Source: Pseudomonadota bacterium
GTDB taxonomy: Bacteria; Pseudomonadota; Gammaproteobacteria; Xanthomonadales; Xanthomonadaceae
Assembly (NCBI GenBank): GCA_023425225.1
Contig: JAFADB010000037.1
Coordinates: 1-12,747, forward strand
Direction of reading: 5' to 3'
Length of the DNA stretch: 12,747 nucleotides
Positions 5,928 to 12,309 of this stretch are shown here, one piece after another. The translations under genes were made by a program, and so were the position numbers. Each line of letters opens with the position of its first letter. Position 1 is the first letter of the stretch. Under the pieces are notes generated by a model. That model saw nothing but the letters and a program-made list of their open reading frames with translations, ran no database searches and had not been told where the DNA came from.

Positions 5928-6713
5928 ATGTCCCGTGTCCTGCTGTTGCTTTCACTGTGCTGCCTGCTGGCGGCCTGTGCCATGACACCCTCCCGTCCCG
6001 ACGGTCGTTTCGTCCAGCGCCAGCTGGAAGCCGAGGGCCGGACCTACCGCTACCAGGTCTTCGTACCCGCACGTCGCGACCCGGCCGGTACGCCGGTGGT
6101 GCTGTTCCTGCACGGTTCGGGCGAGCGCGGCAGCGATGGCGTCAAGCAGACCCAGGCCGGGCTCGGCCCGTACCTGCGCCGCCATGCCGCCGATTTCCCG
6201 GCCATCGTGGTGCTGCCGCAGGTGCCCGAAGGCGAGGAATGGTCCGGGGCCAATGTCCGCATGGCGCTGGCGGCGCTCGATGCCGCCAGTGCCGAATTCG
6301 GTGGCGATCGCGCCCGTACCTACCTGACCGGCATGTCGATGGGCGGCTACGGCACCTGGGAAACGGCACTGATGGCGCCCGGCCGCTTTGCCGCGCTGGT
6401 GCCGGTCTGCGGCGGCGTGCGCGTGCCGCATGCCGACCGTCCCACCCTGCGCGTCAGCGAGGTGGCCGACCTGCCCGATCCCCATGCCGCATTGGCCTCG
6501 CGCATCGGCGGCACACCGGTGTGGATGTTCCATGGCGCACTGGACGACGTGGTGCCCGCCAAGGACGACCGCAGCCTGTACCGCGCCTTCCAGGCCGCGG
6601 GCGCCGCCGATGTCCGCTACACCGAATACCCCGACGGCAACCACAACGCCTGGGACGCCACCTATGCCGATCCGGCGATGTGGGAGTGGCTGTTCTCCAG
6701 GCGCCTGCCGTAG
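5928..6713 (+). CDS. Lipoprotein alpha/beta-hydrolase (PHB depolymerase/feruloyl-esterase-like)
   Basis: A 261-residue serine hydrolase with a lipoprotein signal: a hydrophobic run and lipobox LAAC, giving a modified Cys17. The fold is alpha/beta-hydrolase: oxyanion region LHGSGERG (61-68), nucleophile elbow GMSMGG with Ser137, probable Asp206 in HGALDDVVP, and His239 in DGNHNAWD. This pattern matches the group annotated variously as phospholipase/carboxylesterase, prolyl-oligopeptidase-like or PHB depolymerase-like (COG4099 type); the substrate cannot be read from the sequence. It likely works at the inner face of the outer membrane or at the surface. It starts 69 bases after the preceding gene and ends 14 bases before a convergent permease gene. 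Confidence 0.85.
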   Translation: MSRVLLLLSLCCLLAACAMTPSRPDGRFVQRQLEAEGRTYRYQVFVPARRDPAGTPVVLFLHGSGERGSDGVKQTQAGLGPYLRRHAADFPAIVVLPQVPEGEEWSGANVRMALAALDAASAEFGGDRARTYLTGMSMGGYGTWETALMAPGRFAALVPVCGGVRVPHADRPTLRVSEVADLPDPHAALASRIGGTPVWMFHGALDDVVPAKDDRSLYRAFQAAGAADVRYTEYPDGNHNAWDATYADPAMWEWLFSRRLP

Positions 6714-6719
6714 CGCCTG
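6698..6719. terminator. Stop-codon hairpin between convergent genes
   Basis: CAGGCGC (6698-6704) pairs with GCGCCTG (6713-6719) around an eight-base loop; the TAG stop of the hydrolase (6711-6713) sits at the loop-stem edge. The permease on the other strand stops at 6728. There is no T-tract on either side, so it may act as a bidirectional barrier or 3'-end stabiliser, not a strong intrinsic terminator. Confidence 0.4.
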
Positions 6720-6727
6720 AGGCCCCC

Positions 6728-8110
6728 TTACCGTGTGCTGCGCCAGCGCCGCGCCAGCGCGCTGACCATGGCGATGGCCAGCGTCAGCGCCGCCATCGAC
6801 AGGAACTGCGCACGGGTATCGGCCGAGACCAGCAACAGCGCGAAGATCAGCGCCAGCACTCCCAGCCCCAGCAGCGTCAGCCACGGATAGGCCGCCATGC
6901 GGAACGGCAAGGCCGTGCCGGCACGGTCGGCGCGCGCGCGCAGGATCAGTTGCGACAGCAGCGAGATGGTCCACACCAGCAGACAGGTGGCGCCGACGAT
7001 GTTGAGCAGCACCGGCAGCACCCTGCCCGGATAGAGCAGTTCCAGCACCGCGGCGGCGAAGCCGAACAGCACGCTGGCCAGCACCGCCGGCACCGGCACC
7101 TGGCGGCCGTTGGCCACGCCCAGCCAGCGCGGCGCCTCGCCACGCTGGGCGAGTGAGCGGATCATCCGCGACGCGCCGTACAGGTTGGCGTTGAGCGCCG
7201 ACAGCAGCGCCACCACCGCGACCAGGGTGATGGCAGCGGCGGCACCGGGGATGCGCGCGGCCTGCAACACGGCGGCGAACGGCGACTTCAGCGCCTCGCT
7301 GGTCCACGGCACCACGGCGATGATCACGCTCAGCGAGCCGATGTAGAACACCAGGATGCGCCAGGCCACGGTGCGGATGGCACGTGCCAGGCTGCGCGAG
7401 GGATCGGCGGTCTCGGCGGCGGCCACCGCGACGATCTCGGTACCGCCGAAGGCGAAGATCACCACCAGCAGCGCAGCGCCCACGCCCGCCAGCCCCTTGG
7501 GCGCGAAGCCGCCGTTGGCGCTGAAGTTGGACAGCCCCGGCGACGTCACGCCCGGCAGCCACCCGGCCAGCAGCGCGATGCCGATGACGATGAACACCAC
7601 GATCGCCGCCACCTTGAGGATGGCGAACCAGAATTCGAACTCGCCGAAATTGCGCACGCCCATCAGGTTGATCGCGGTGAACACCGCCATGAACAGCAAC
7701 GCCAGCGCCGGTACCGGCAGGTCCGGCCACAGCGTCGCCAGCAGCCCGGCCGCACCGACCGCCTCGGCGGCGATCACGATCACCAGCTGCAGCCACCACA
7801 GCCAGCCCACCGTGGCGCCCGCCGTCGGCCCCATCGCGTCGGCCGCGTAGACCGAGAACGCGCCGCTGGCCGGCTTGGCCGCAGCCATCTCGCCCAGCGC
7901 GTTCATCACGATGATCACCAGCGCCCCGGCCACCAGGTAGGACACCAGCACCGCCGGCCCGGCCAGTTGCACGCCCACGCCCGAGCCCAGGAACAGGCCC
8001 GCGCCGATGGCGCTGCCCAGGCCCATCATGATCAGCTGTCGCGGCTTCAGCGCATGTGCCGGCGTGGCCGCAACGGTGGGCTGGACGGGCGAAACGGACG
8101 ATTGCGGCAT
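6728..8110 (-). CDS. Amino acid permease, AAT family (GabP/AnsP/CycA-like)
   Basis: A 460-residue polytopic membrane protein of the amino acid/polyamine/organocation superfamily, about 12 membrane helices. The first helix carries GSAIGAGLFLGSG (32-44), the substrate-binding motif of these proton-coupled transporters, followed by GEMA (73-76). The sixth carries FAFGGTEIV with the downstream AAAETADPSRSLARAI stretch, characteristic of the AAT branch that takes up amino acids such as GABA, asparagine, proline or D-serine. The exact substrate is not readable. The ATG at 8110 is preferred because GAGGG (8121-8125 on this strand) lies ten bases upstream; a TTG at 8119 is too close to it. A promoter set in an inverted repeat lies just upstream. 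Confidence 0.93.
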   Translation of the reverse strand: MPQSSVSPVQPTVAATPAHALKPRQLIMMGLGSAIGAGLFLGSGVGVQLAGPAVLVSYLVAGALVIIVMNALGEMAAAKPASGAFSVYAADAMGPTAGATVGWLWWLQLVIVIAAEAVGAAGLLATLWPDLPVPALALLFMAVFTAINLMGVRNFGEFEFWFAILKVAAIVVFIVIGIALLAGWLPGVTSPGLSNFSANGGFAPKGLAGVGAALLVVIFAFGGTEIVAVAAAETADPSRSLARAIRTVAWRILVFYIGSLSVIIAVVPWTSEALKSPFAAVLQAARIPGAAAAITLVAVVALLSALNANLYGASRMIRSLAQRGEAPRWLGVANGRQVPVPAVLASVLFGFAAAVLELLYPGRVLPVLLNIVGATCLLVWTISLLSQLILRARADRAGTALPFRMAAYPWLTLLGLGVLALIFALLLVSADTRAQFLSMAALTLAIAMVSALARRWRSTR

Positions 8111-8130
8111 GGCAGGCAAACCCTCGGCGT

Positions 8131-8171
8131 CGGGAACGGGCCAAGATAGCGTTCCCGGCGCGGCCTGTCTG
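8131..8171 (-). promoter_or_regulatory. Permease promoter with -10 held inside an inverted repeat
   Basis: Read on the minus strand, CAGACA (8171-8166) and TATCTT (8148-8143) are spaced by 17 bases, each matching four of six sigma-70 consensus bases. The -10 lies within the 11-base spacer of a perfect inverted repeat, CGGGAACG (8131-8138) and CGTTCCCG (8150-8157). This is the layout of an operator blocking a promoter. Transcription would start about 25 bases before the ATG. The same repeat could also form a hairpin in the 5' end of a longer mRNA. Confidence 0.45.
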
Positions 8172-8363
8172 CCCGTGGCGGCGGTCCGGACCTTCCCGCC
8201 GATGTCCTGCGTGGTCCGTCAGGCCGGGCGCGTCCCACCCGGGCCCACCGACCGCACTGCCGCGATCGCCGACGCCGAACGGACACACGGGCGATGCACG
8301 CCTGGCCCGGCCTGTCGTGCGCGCGATCACGGTGCGCAACGGCACCGGCGTGGAGCATGGACA

Positions 8364-8425
8364 CTGCGTTCCACCGCAGGTACCGCATGGCGGTGTCGCG
8401 GGTGCGCGCCAGCATCTACGCTGGC
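8364..8425 (+). promoter_or_regulatory. Two inverted repeats with six-base spacers upstream of the NAD(P)H-binding gene
   Basis: The 368-base gap between the permease and the next gene holds no convincing reading frame. Apart from the permease promoter, its notable content is CTGCG-TTCCAC-CGCAG (8364-8379) and GCCAGC-ATCTAC-GCTGGC (8408-8425), both with six-base spacers and centres 45 bases apart. TGGACA at 8358-8363 matches five of six bases of a -35, but no good -10 follows. Operator function is inference. Confidence 0.3.
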
Positions 8426-8478
8426 CATGCCGGGCCGATGCGGCGCCGGCGTCCTGTTTCCTGCCGTGGGAGGTTCCG

Positions 8479-9087
8479 ATGAACATCGCCCTGATCGGCG
8501 CATCCGGCCATGTCGGTACGCGCATCCTCAAGGAACTGGTCGATCGCGGCCATGCGGTCACCGCCATCGCCGGTCATCCCGACGCGATCGTGCGGAGCGC
8601 GGGCGTGACGCGGGTGCGCGGCGACGTCAGCGACCCGCCCGGCCTGGTGGCGGTACTCAGGGGCCACGACGTGGTCATCAGCAGCGTGCGTTTCCTCGAT
8701 GCCGATGCGCAGACATTGATCGGCGTGGTCAAGGCGGCCGGTGCCCGCCGCTACCTGGTGGTCGGCGGCGCCGGCAGCCTGGAACTGGCGCCCGGCAAGC
8801 GCCTGCTGGACAGCCCGGACTTCCCCGCCGAGTACCGTCCCGAGGCCGAGGCCGGCGCGCGCTTCCTCGATGCCCTGCGCGACGAGCACACGCTGGATTG
8901 GGTGTTTATCTCGCCCTCGGCGCTGTTCGCGCCCGGCCGGCGCACCGGGCATTTCCGCCTCGGCACGGACACGCTGTTGAGCAACGACCAGGGCAGCAGC
9001 ATCTCGTTCGAGGATTTCGCCGTGGCCCTGGTCGACGAGATCGAGAAACCGGCTCACCATCGCCAGCGCTTCACCGTCGGTTACTGA
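8479..9087 (+). CDS. NAD(P)H-binding atypical SDR protein (COG2910 type)
   Basis: A 202-residue single-domain Rossmann protein. The dinucleotide-binding loop is GASGHVG at residues 7-13, and the conserved block SPSALFAPGRRTG with FRLG (146-162) together with ISFEDFAVALVDE (175-187) is typical of the COG2910 group, often annotated NADH-flavin reductase or NAD(P)-dependent oxidoreductase. It lacks the YxxxK catalytic pair of classical SDRs. A strong Shine-Dalgarno GGGAGG (8468-8473) lies five bases before the ATG and fixes the start; the frame is open far upstream, but that is the effect of high GC. It is a single gene, divergent from the permease and convergent with the poly-glycine protein. 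The substrate is unknown. Confidence 0.88.
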   Translation: MNIALIGASGHVGTRILKELVDRGHAVTAIAGHPDAIVRSAGVTRVRGDVSDPPGLVAVLRGHDVVISSVRFLDADAQTLIGVVKAAGARRYLVVGGAGSLELAPGKRLLDSPDFPAEYRPEAEAGARFLDALRDEHTLDWVFISPSALFAPGRRTGHFRLGTDTLLSNDQGSSISFEDFAVALVDEIEKPAHHRQRFTVGY

Positions 9088-9125
9088 GCCGGCGTGCAGG
9101 CCCGGCAGCCCGGTCGCCGCCGGCT
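9087..9125. terminator. Inverted repeat between convergent genes
   Basis: AGCCGGC (9087-9093), whose first base is the last base of the TGA stop, pairs perfectly with GCCGGCT (9119-9125) around a 25-base GC-rich loop. The convergent gene on the minus strand stops at 9140. No T-tract follows, so termination is only a possibility. Confidence 0.3.
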
Positions 9126-9139
9126 GGGTCGGGATGGCC

Positions 9140-9862
9140 TCAACCGCCCTCGCCGGCGGTCGGCTCGTCACGTCCCAGGCGGCCGAGGCCTACGCCGGCC
9201 CCCATGCCGACACCGGCGCCTCCGGCGGCACCACCCATTCCTCCACCGCCACCGCCACCGCCACCTCCGCCGCCACCTCCGCCGCCACCTTTGCCGCCTC
9301 CCTCGCCACCACCCTTGCCGCCGCCACCACCGGTGCGCAGTGGCCCCTGTTCGGGGATGTCCAGCGCAGCGGGAACCGGCTCCAGGTCCAGCGCCTTGCG
9401 GATGAACTGCCGCAGCGAGACCACCAGTTGGGTGGTGCGCACCGAACGGCCGGCGACCATGTCGCGCGCGGCCTGTGCGGCCAGTTGCACCTGCTCCTCG
9501 GTGCCCAGCAGGATCACGTCCGACAGCGCCGCCTCCACCGCGTCGCGGATGCGCCGGCGGCGTTCGGCGGCCGTGTCGGGCGACTCGCGCTCCGCCTCCG
9601 GCGACTCCTGTGCCCGTCGGCGCAGATCGCGCAGGTGGCTGGGGTCGACGTCCAGTTCGCCGGTGAACGAGCCGCCCAGCGTCTTGTAGGCGGCGATCAA
9701 GGTCTTCAGCCGCTCGTTGATCTGGCGGTTCTCGCGTTCGCGACGCCGCTGGATGGTCTGCATCACCAGCATGCGCACGCCCACCGCCACCAGCGACACC
9801 AGCACCAGTCCCAGCAACGTGGTGAGCACCGCGCCCCAGGAACTGAAATCGAGATTGCGCAT
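9140..9862 (-). CDS. Membrane-anchored protein of unknown function with poly-glycine tail
   Basis: A 240-residue protein that I cannot assign to a named family. A single N-terminal membrane segment lies at about residues 10-34, followed by a basic stretch (QRRRERENRQINERLK) and a charged, probably helical soluble region to about 175 containing TLGGSFTGELDVDPSHLRDLRRR and ILLGTEEQVQLAAQAARDM (114-135). The last 63 residues are glycine-rich, with an unbroken run of 17 glycines at 192-208 broken up elsewhere by single Lys and Glu. The start at 9862 is the ATG that gives the membrane anchor; no clear Shine-Dalgarno precedes it. The frame stays open far upstream, which is a GC effect. The 206 bases between this gene and the ThuA gene show no further gene. 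The ordered core argues for a real conserved gene. Confidence 0.75.
   Translation of the reverse strand: MRNLDFSSWGAVLTTLLGLVLVSLVAVGVRMLVMQTIQRRRERENRQINERLKTLIAAYKTLGGSFTGELDVDPSHLRDLRRRAQESPEAERESPDTAAERRRRIRDAVEAALSDVILLGTEEQVQLAAQAARDMVAGRSVRTTQLVVSLRQFIRKALDLEPVPAALDIPEQGPLRTGGGGGKGGGEGGGKGGGGGGGGGGGGGGGGGMGGAAGGAGVGMGAGVGLGRLGRDEPTAGEGG
9239..9331 (-). repeat. GGN triplet tract encoding poly-glycine
   Basis: On the minus strand this is a run of GGN codons, 17 uninterrupted at 9239-9289 and more beyond a lysine codon at 9290-9292, with GGC, GGT and GGA mixed. The mixture of third bases limits exact repeat length, but motifs such as GGTGGCGGT recur, so gain or loss of whole codons by slippage is plausible. 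Confidence 0.8.
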
Positions 9863-10068
9863 GCGTACCCGCGGAAGGATTGGAACCGGATCAGGGTCGT
9901 TCAATCCGCGTGCCTTGGCAACGGCGGCCATGCCGGCGGCAGGAACACCGGCGCGCAGCAGGCAGGGCGCGCCGTCTCGCGAGGCCATCGCGTGCACTCG
10001 GCCGTCGCACGAAAGTAGAGCCACAGGTACGGGTGTCGGTCCACCATGCGGTGCGGCCGTGGTGCCGA

Positions 10069-10791
10069 TCAGCAGTCGCCGGACAGGCCGGCGGCGTAGC
10101 GCAGGCCGCCACGCAACTGGTCCAGGAAACGCGGATCGGCATAGATCGCTGCCGTATGGCCCAGCCCGGTGTACCAGCTGCGCCCGCCCTCGAACGCCCG
10201 GCACCAGGCGATCGGATGGTCCGCACCCATGCGTCCTCCCTGGTAGCGTCCCTCGTCCACGGTGGCGATGACCTGCACCTGCCCGCGCGGGTTGTGGCGG
10301 TAGTCGTAGATCTCGTCGCGCACCGCCCAGGCCGGCCCGACCGCGCGGCCCTCGCGCTCGGGCTGCACGTGCGTGTCCTGCAGCCCGGACGGATGGCCGA
10401 GGAACCAGGCGCCGACCAGTTGCCCGTACCACGGCCAGTCGTATTCGGTGTCGGCCGCGGCGTGGATGCCGACGAAGCCGCCGCCGGCGCGCACGAACGC
10501 CTGCAATGCCCGCTGCTGGGCCGCATCCAGCACGTCGCCGGTGGTGTTGGCGAACACCATCACGCGGTAACGCGCCAGGTTGGCGGCGTTGAAAACACGC
10601 GCATCCTCGCTGTGGTCGGCGGCCAGGCCCTCGGCGGCGGCCAGCCACTGCAGCGTGGCCACCGCGGTGTCGATCGAATCGTGGCGGAAGCCCTCGGTAC
10701 GGCTGAACACCAGCACGCGCGCCGGCGGCGCGGCTTCGGCGCAGGCCGCGAGCACGGAGGACAGCAGCAGGGCCAACAGGTACCGGTGCAT
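10069..10791 (-). CDS. ThuA-like domain protein, probable lipoprotein
   Basis: A 240-residue exported protein. The N-terminus has a hydrophobic run with lipobox LAAC (Cys17), so it is probably a lipoprotein; cleavage after AEA is an alternative. The rest is one ThuA-like (trehalose-utilisation, glutamine-amidotransferase-like fold) domain. It opens with RVLVFSRTEGFRHDSI (25-40), holds the core GGGFVGIHAAADTEYDWPWY (103-122) and FLGHP (130-134), and ends with HPIAWCRAFEGGRSWYTGLG (192-211). ThuA-like domains often accompany sugar dehydrogenases or glycan-related enzymes; the reaction is not established, and this copy has no fused partner. The start is the ATG that begins the signal; the ribosome site is weak. 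It lies divergently to the unrecognised secreted-protein gene. Confidence 0.85.
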   Translation of the reverse strand: MHRYLLALLLSSVLAACAEAAPPARVLVFSRTEGFRHDSIDTAVATLQWLAAAEGLAADHSEDARVFNAANLARYRVMVFANTTGDVLDAAQQRALQAFVRAGGGFVGIHAAADTEYDWPWYGQLVGAWFLGHPSGLQDTHVQPEREGRAVGPAWAVRDEIYDYRHNPRGQVQVIATVDEGRYQGGRMGADHPIAWCRAFEGGRSWYTGLGHTAAIYADPRFLDQLRGGLRYAAGLSGDC

Positions 10792-10880
10792 GCGCCGATT
10801 CTGCCACGCCCGCCGACGCCGGCCCTTGCCGACGGCCGCCGGCGACGCACATGCCCGCCGGCCTCGCGGCGCGCTTCGCA

Positions 10881-10894
10881 CGACGTGGACGTCG
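10881..10894. promoter_or_regulatory. Palindrome in a divergent intergenic region
   Basis: CGACGT-GG-ACGTCG is an inverted repeat of two perfect six-base arms between the ThuA gene (minus) and the next gene (plus). The position suits an operator shared by divergent promoters, but no clear -10 or -35 was found on either strand, and a GC-rich sequence produces such repeats by chance. Confidence 0.25.
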
Positions 10895-10935
10895 CCTGCG
10901 CCACGGTGGGAGGCCCGCCACCGAGCAGCCAGCCG

Positions 10936-12243
10936 TTGTCGTCCTGTCCGTCCCGTTGCGCCCGTCCCGCCCCGTCGCGCCCGCGATGGCGGTGGCGGGC
11001 GGCGCTGGTCGCCATCCTGTGGGCCGGGATGCTCCCCGTGCTGGCGACGCCGCCGATCGACGCGCCGGCCGCCTGCCTGCGGACGCTGCTGCAGGAACTG
11101 GGATGGCGGATCGAACAGGACGACATACCCGTGCCGCGACTGCAGGGCGGCACGCCGTGCCGGCGCGATTCGCTGGCCCACGCCCAAGCTTCCGGCTATC
11201 TGCGGCTGCTGCTGCCGTTGCGGCTGAACGAAGGCGAACGCCGGCGCCTGCTGGGCCGGGCGCTGGCCGATCCGGCCAGCGTCTGCGCCCATGCCTTCAG
11301 GCTGGGCGATGCGACGCGACGGGCCACGGCCCGCCTGGCCGGCAATCCCGGCTATCGCTTCAGCGCGCTGCAACTGGGCTGGATCGGCTTTGGCGCGGCC
11401 GGGGCGCGAACGCAGGGCTGGGAGCGCTTCCGCAGCTTCGGCCGCGGCTACCGGCCTGCAGGCGGCAATGCCCGTGCCATCGATGCGTTCTACGATGGCC
11501 ACGTGCGCAGCGAGTGCGGTGTCGGCCGGCAGGTGGCGCAACTGGCGACGCTGCGCGAGCTGTTCGGCGATGCCGCATTCGACGAGGAATTCAGCGCCGA
11601 CGAACTCTCCATCGGCACCTTCCTGAGCCTGCATGACACCGACAGCATCCTGCTCGGCCGCCATGCCGGCGAACTGTTCGCCGACGGCAAGGCGGAGAAG
11701 ACCGCACGGTCGGGACGGCAGGCGTTCATGGGCGTGCCCGGCTTCATCGAACACGTCTTTCCCAAGCGCTACCTGGACGACATCAACAACCAGGCCGAGA
11801 ATTTCGTCGTCACCGATGTCAGTGCCGAGGCCGCCGCGGCACTGGCATCGCATGGCGGATTGGCGCACTACGATGCGATCAACCGGCAGATATGGGAGCT
11901 GGCGCGGCAGATGTCGCGGCAGGGCCGGCGTTACTTCCAGCGCCTGCTGGACGAACGCGACGCGCGGCGGTTGGAGCGGCTGCCGCCCGCGCAGCAGGCA
12001 CGGGTGGCGCGGATGCAGGCACTGCTGGACGACCCGTTCTACCGCGGCTTCATGGTCTACGTGCACCGGCAGGGCGTGCGGCCGATCGGCTTCCACGTGG
12101 TGCGCCTGCTCGACCGCAACCCGCGCACGCCGTATTCCATCGAGCTGACACTGCACAACCTGCACACCACGCTGTACCGGCGCTGGATCGACAGCCGCCT
12201 GCGCGCCTGCGCGGCCTCCGGCGGCACGACGCCGCGGCCCTGA
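10936..12243 (+). CDS. Secreted protein of unknown function
   Basis: I do not recognise this family. The frame gives a 435-residue protein from a TTG at 10936; from the first in-frame ATG (11029) it would be 404 residues. The TTG is preferred because it supplies a basic n-region (RPRWRWR) before the hydrophobic stretch AALVAILWAGMLPVLA and a plausible signal cleavage near Ala37. The ribosome site is weak, so the start is uncertain. Notable segments are NPGYRFSALQLGWIGFG (137-153), SECGVGRQVAQLATLRELFG (192-211), DELSIGTFLSLHDTDSILLG (222-241), GVPGFIEHVF (266-275), DINNQAENFVVTDVS (282-296), DPFYRGFMVYVH (366-377) and TPYSIELTLHNLHTTLYRRW (398-417). Codon use looks like that of the neighbours, and the rich, non-repetitive sequence indicates a genuine gene. 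A hydrolase built around Cys194 is a guess only. Confidence 0.8.
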   Translation: MSSCPSRCARPAPSRPRWRWRAALVAILWAGMLPVLATPPIDAPAACLRTLLQELGWRIEQDDIPVPRLQGGTPCRRDSLAHAQASGYLRLLLPLRLNEGERRRLLGRALADPASVCAHAFRLGDATRRATARLAGNPGYRFSALQLGWIGFGAAGARTQGWERFRSFGRGYRPAGGNARAIDAFYDGHVRSECGVGRQVAQLATLRELFGDAAFDEEFSADELSIGTFLSLHDTDSILLGRHAGELFADGKAEKTARSGRQAFMGVPGFIEHVFPKRYLDDINNQAENFVVTDVSAEAAAALASHGGLAHYDAINRQIWELARQMSRQGRRYFQRLLDERDARRLERLPPAQQARVARMQALLDDPFYRGFMVYVHRQGVRPIGFHVVRLLDRNPRTPYSIELTLHNLHTTLYRRWIDSRLRACAASGGTTPRP

Positions 12244-12257
12244 ACGGGGCCGCGGTG
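12230..12257. terminator. Strong stop-codon hairpin between convergent genes
   Basis: CCGCGGCCC (12232-12240) pairs perfectly with GGGCCGCGG (12247-12255); one wobble pair and one further C-G pair extend it to eleven. The six-base loop TGAACG holds the TGA stop. It is very stable but has no T-tract. The convergent aminopeptidase gene stops at 12310, so one hairpin could serve both transcripts. Confidence 0.5.
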
Positions 12258-12309
12258 CCAGCGCCACACGCGGCGACCACGATGCCCGCCGCGGGAATCC
12301 CGGCGATCC

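Noticed and set aside
8056..8478. Upstream extension of the NAD(P)H-binding protein.
   Set aside because: The GASGHVG loop must lie at the N-terminus of this family, and a strong Shine-Dalgarno at 8468-8473 supports the ATG at 8479.
5952..8567. An 871-codon minus-strand frame covering the hydrolase and permease.
   Set aside because: It overlaps the real permease frame on the same strand and the hydrolase on the other; composition is repetitive Gly/Arg/Ala with no recognisable motif.
9231..9331. The repeated CCACC/GCCACC pattern as a CRISPR or tandem DNA repeat.
   Set aside because: There are no regular spacers; it is the reverse complement of GGN glycine codons.
9140..10921. A 593-codon frame that would extend the poly-glycine protein upstream across the ThuA gene.
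   Set aside because: It would overlap the ThuA gene on the same strand, and the upstream part is low-complexity; the ATG at 9862 gives a clean membrane anchor.
9880..12243. A 787-codon plus-strand frame that includes the secreted protein.
   Set aside because: Residues before about 10936 are antisense to the ThuA gene and look random; only the part after the signal sequence is convincing.
10069..12267. A 732-codon minus-strand frame that would extend the ThuA protein far upstream.
   Set aside because: The extra N-terminal part is antisense to the secreted-protein gene; the ATG at 10791 begins a proper signal sequence.
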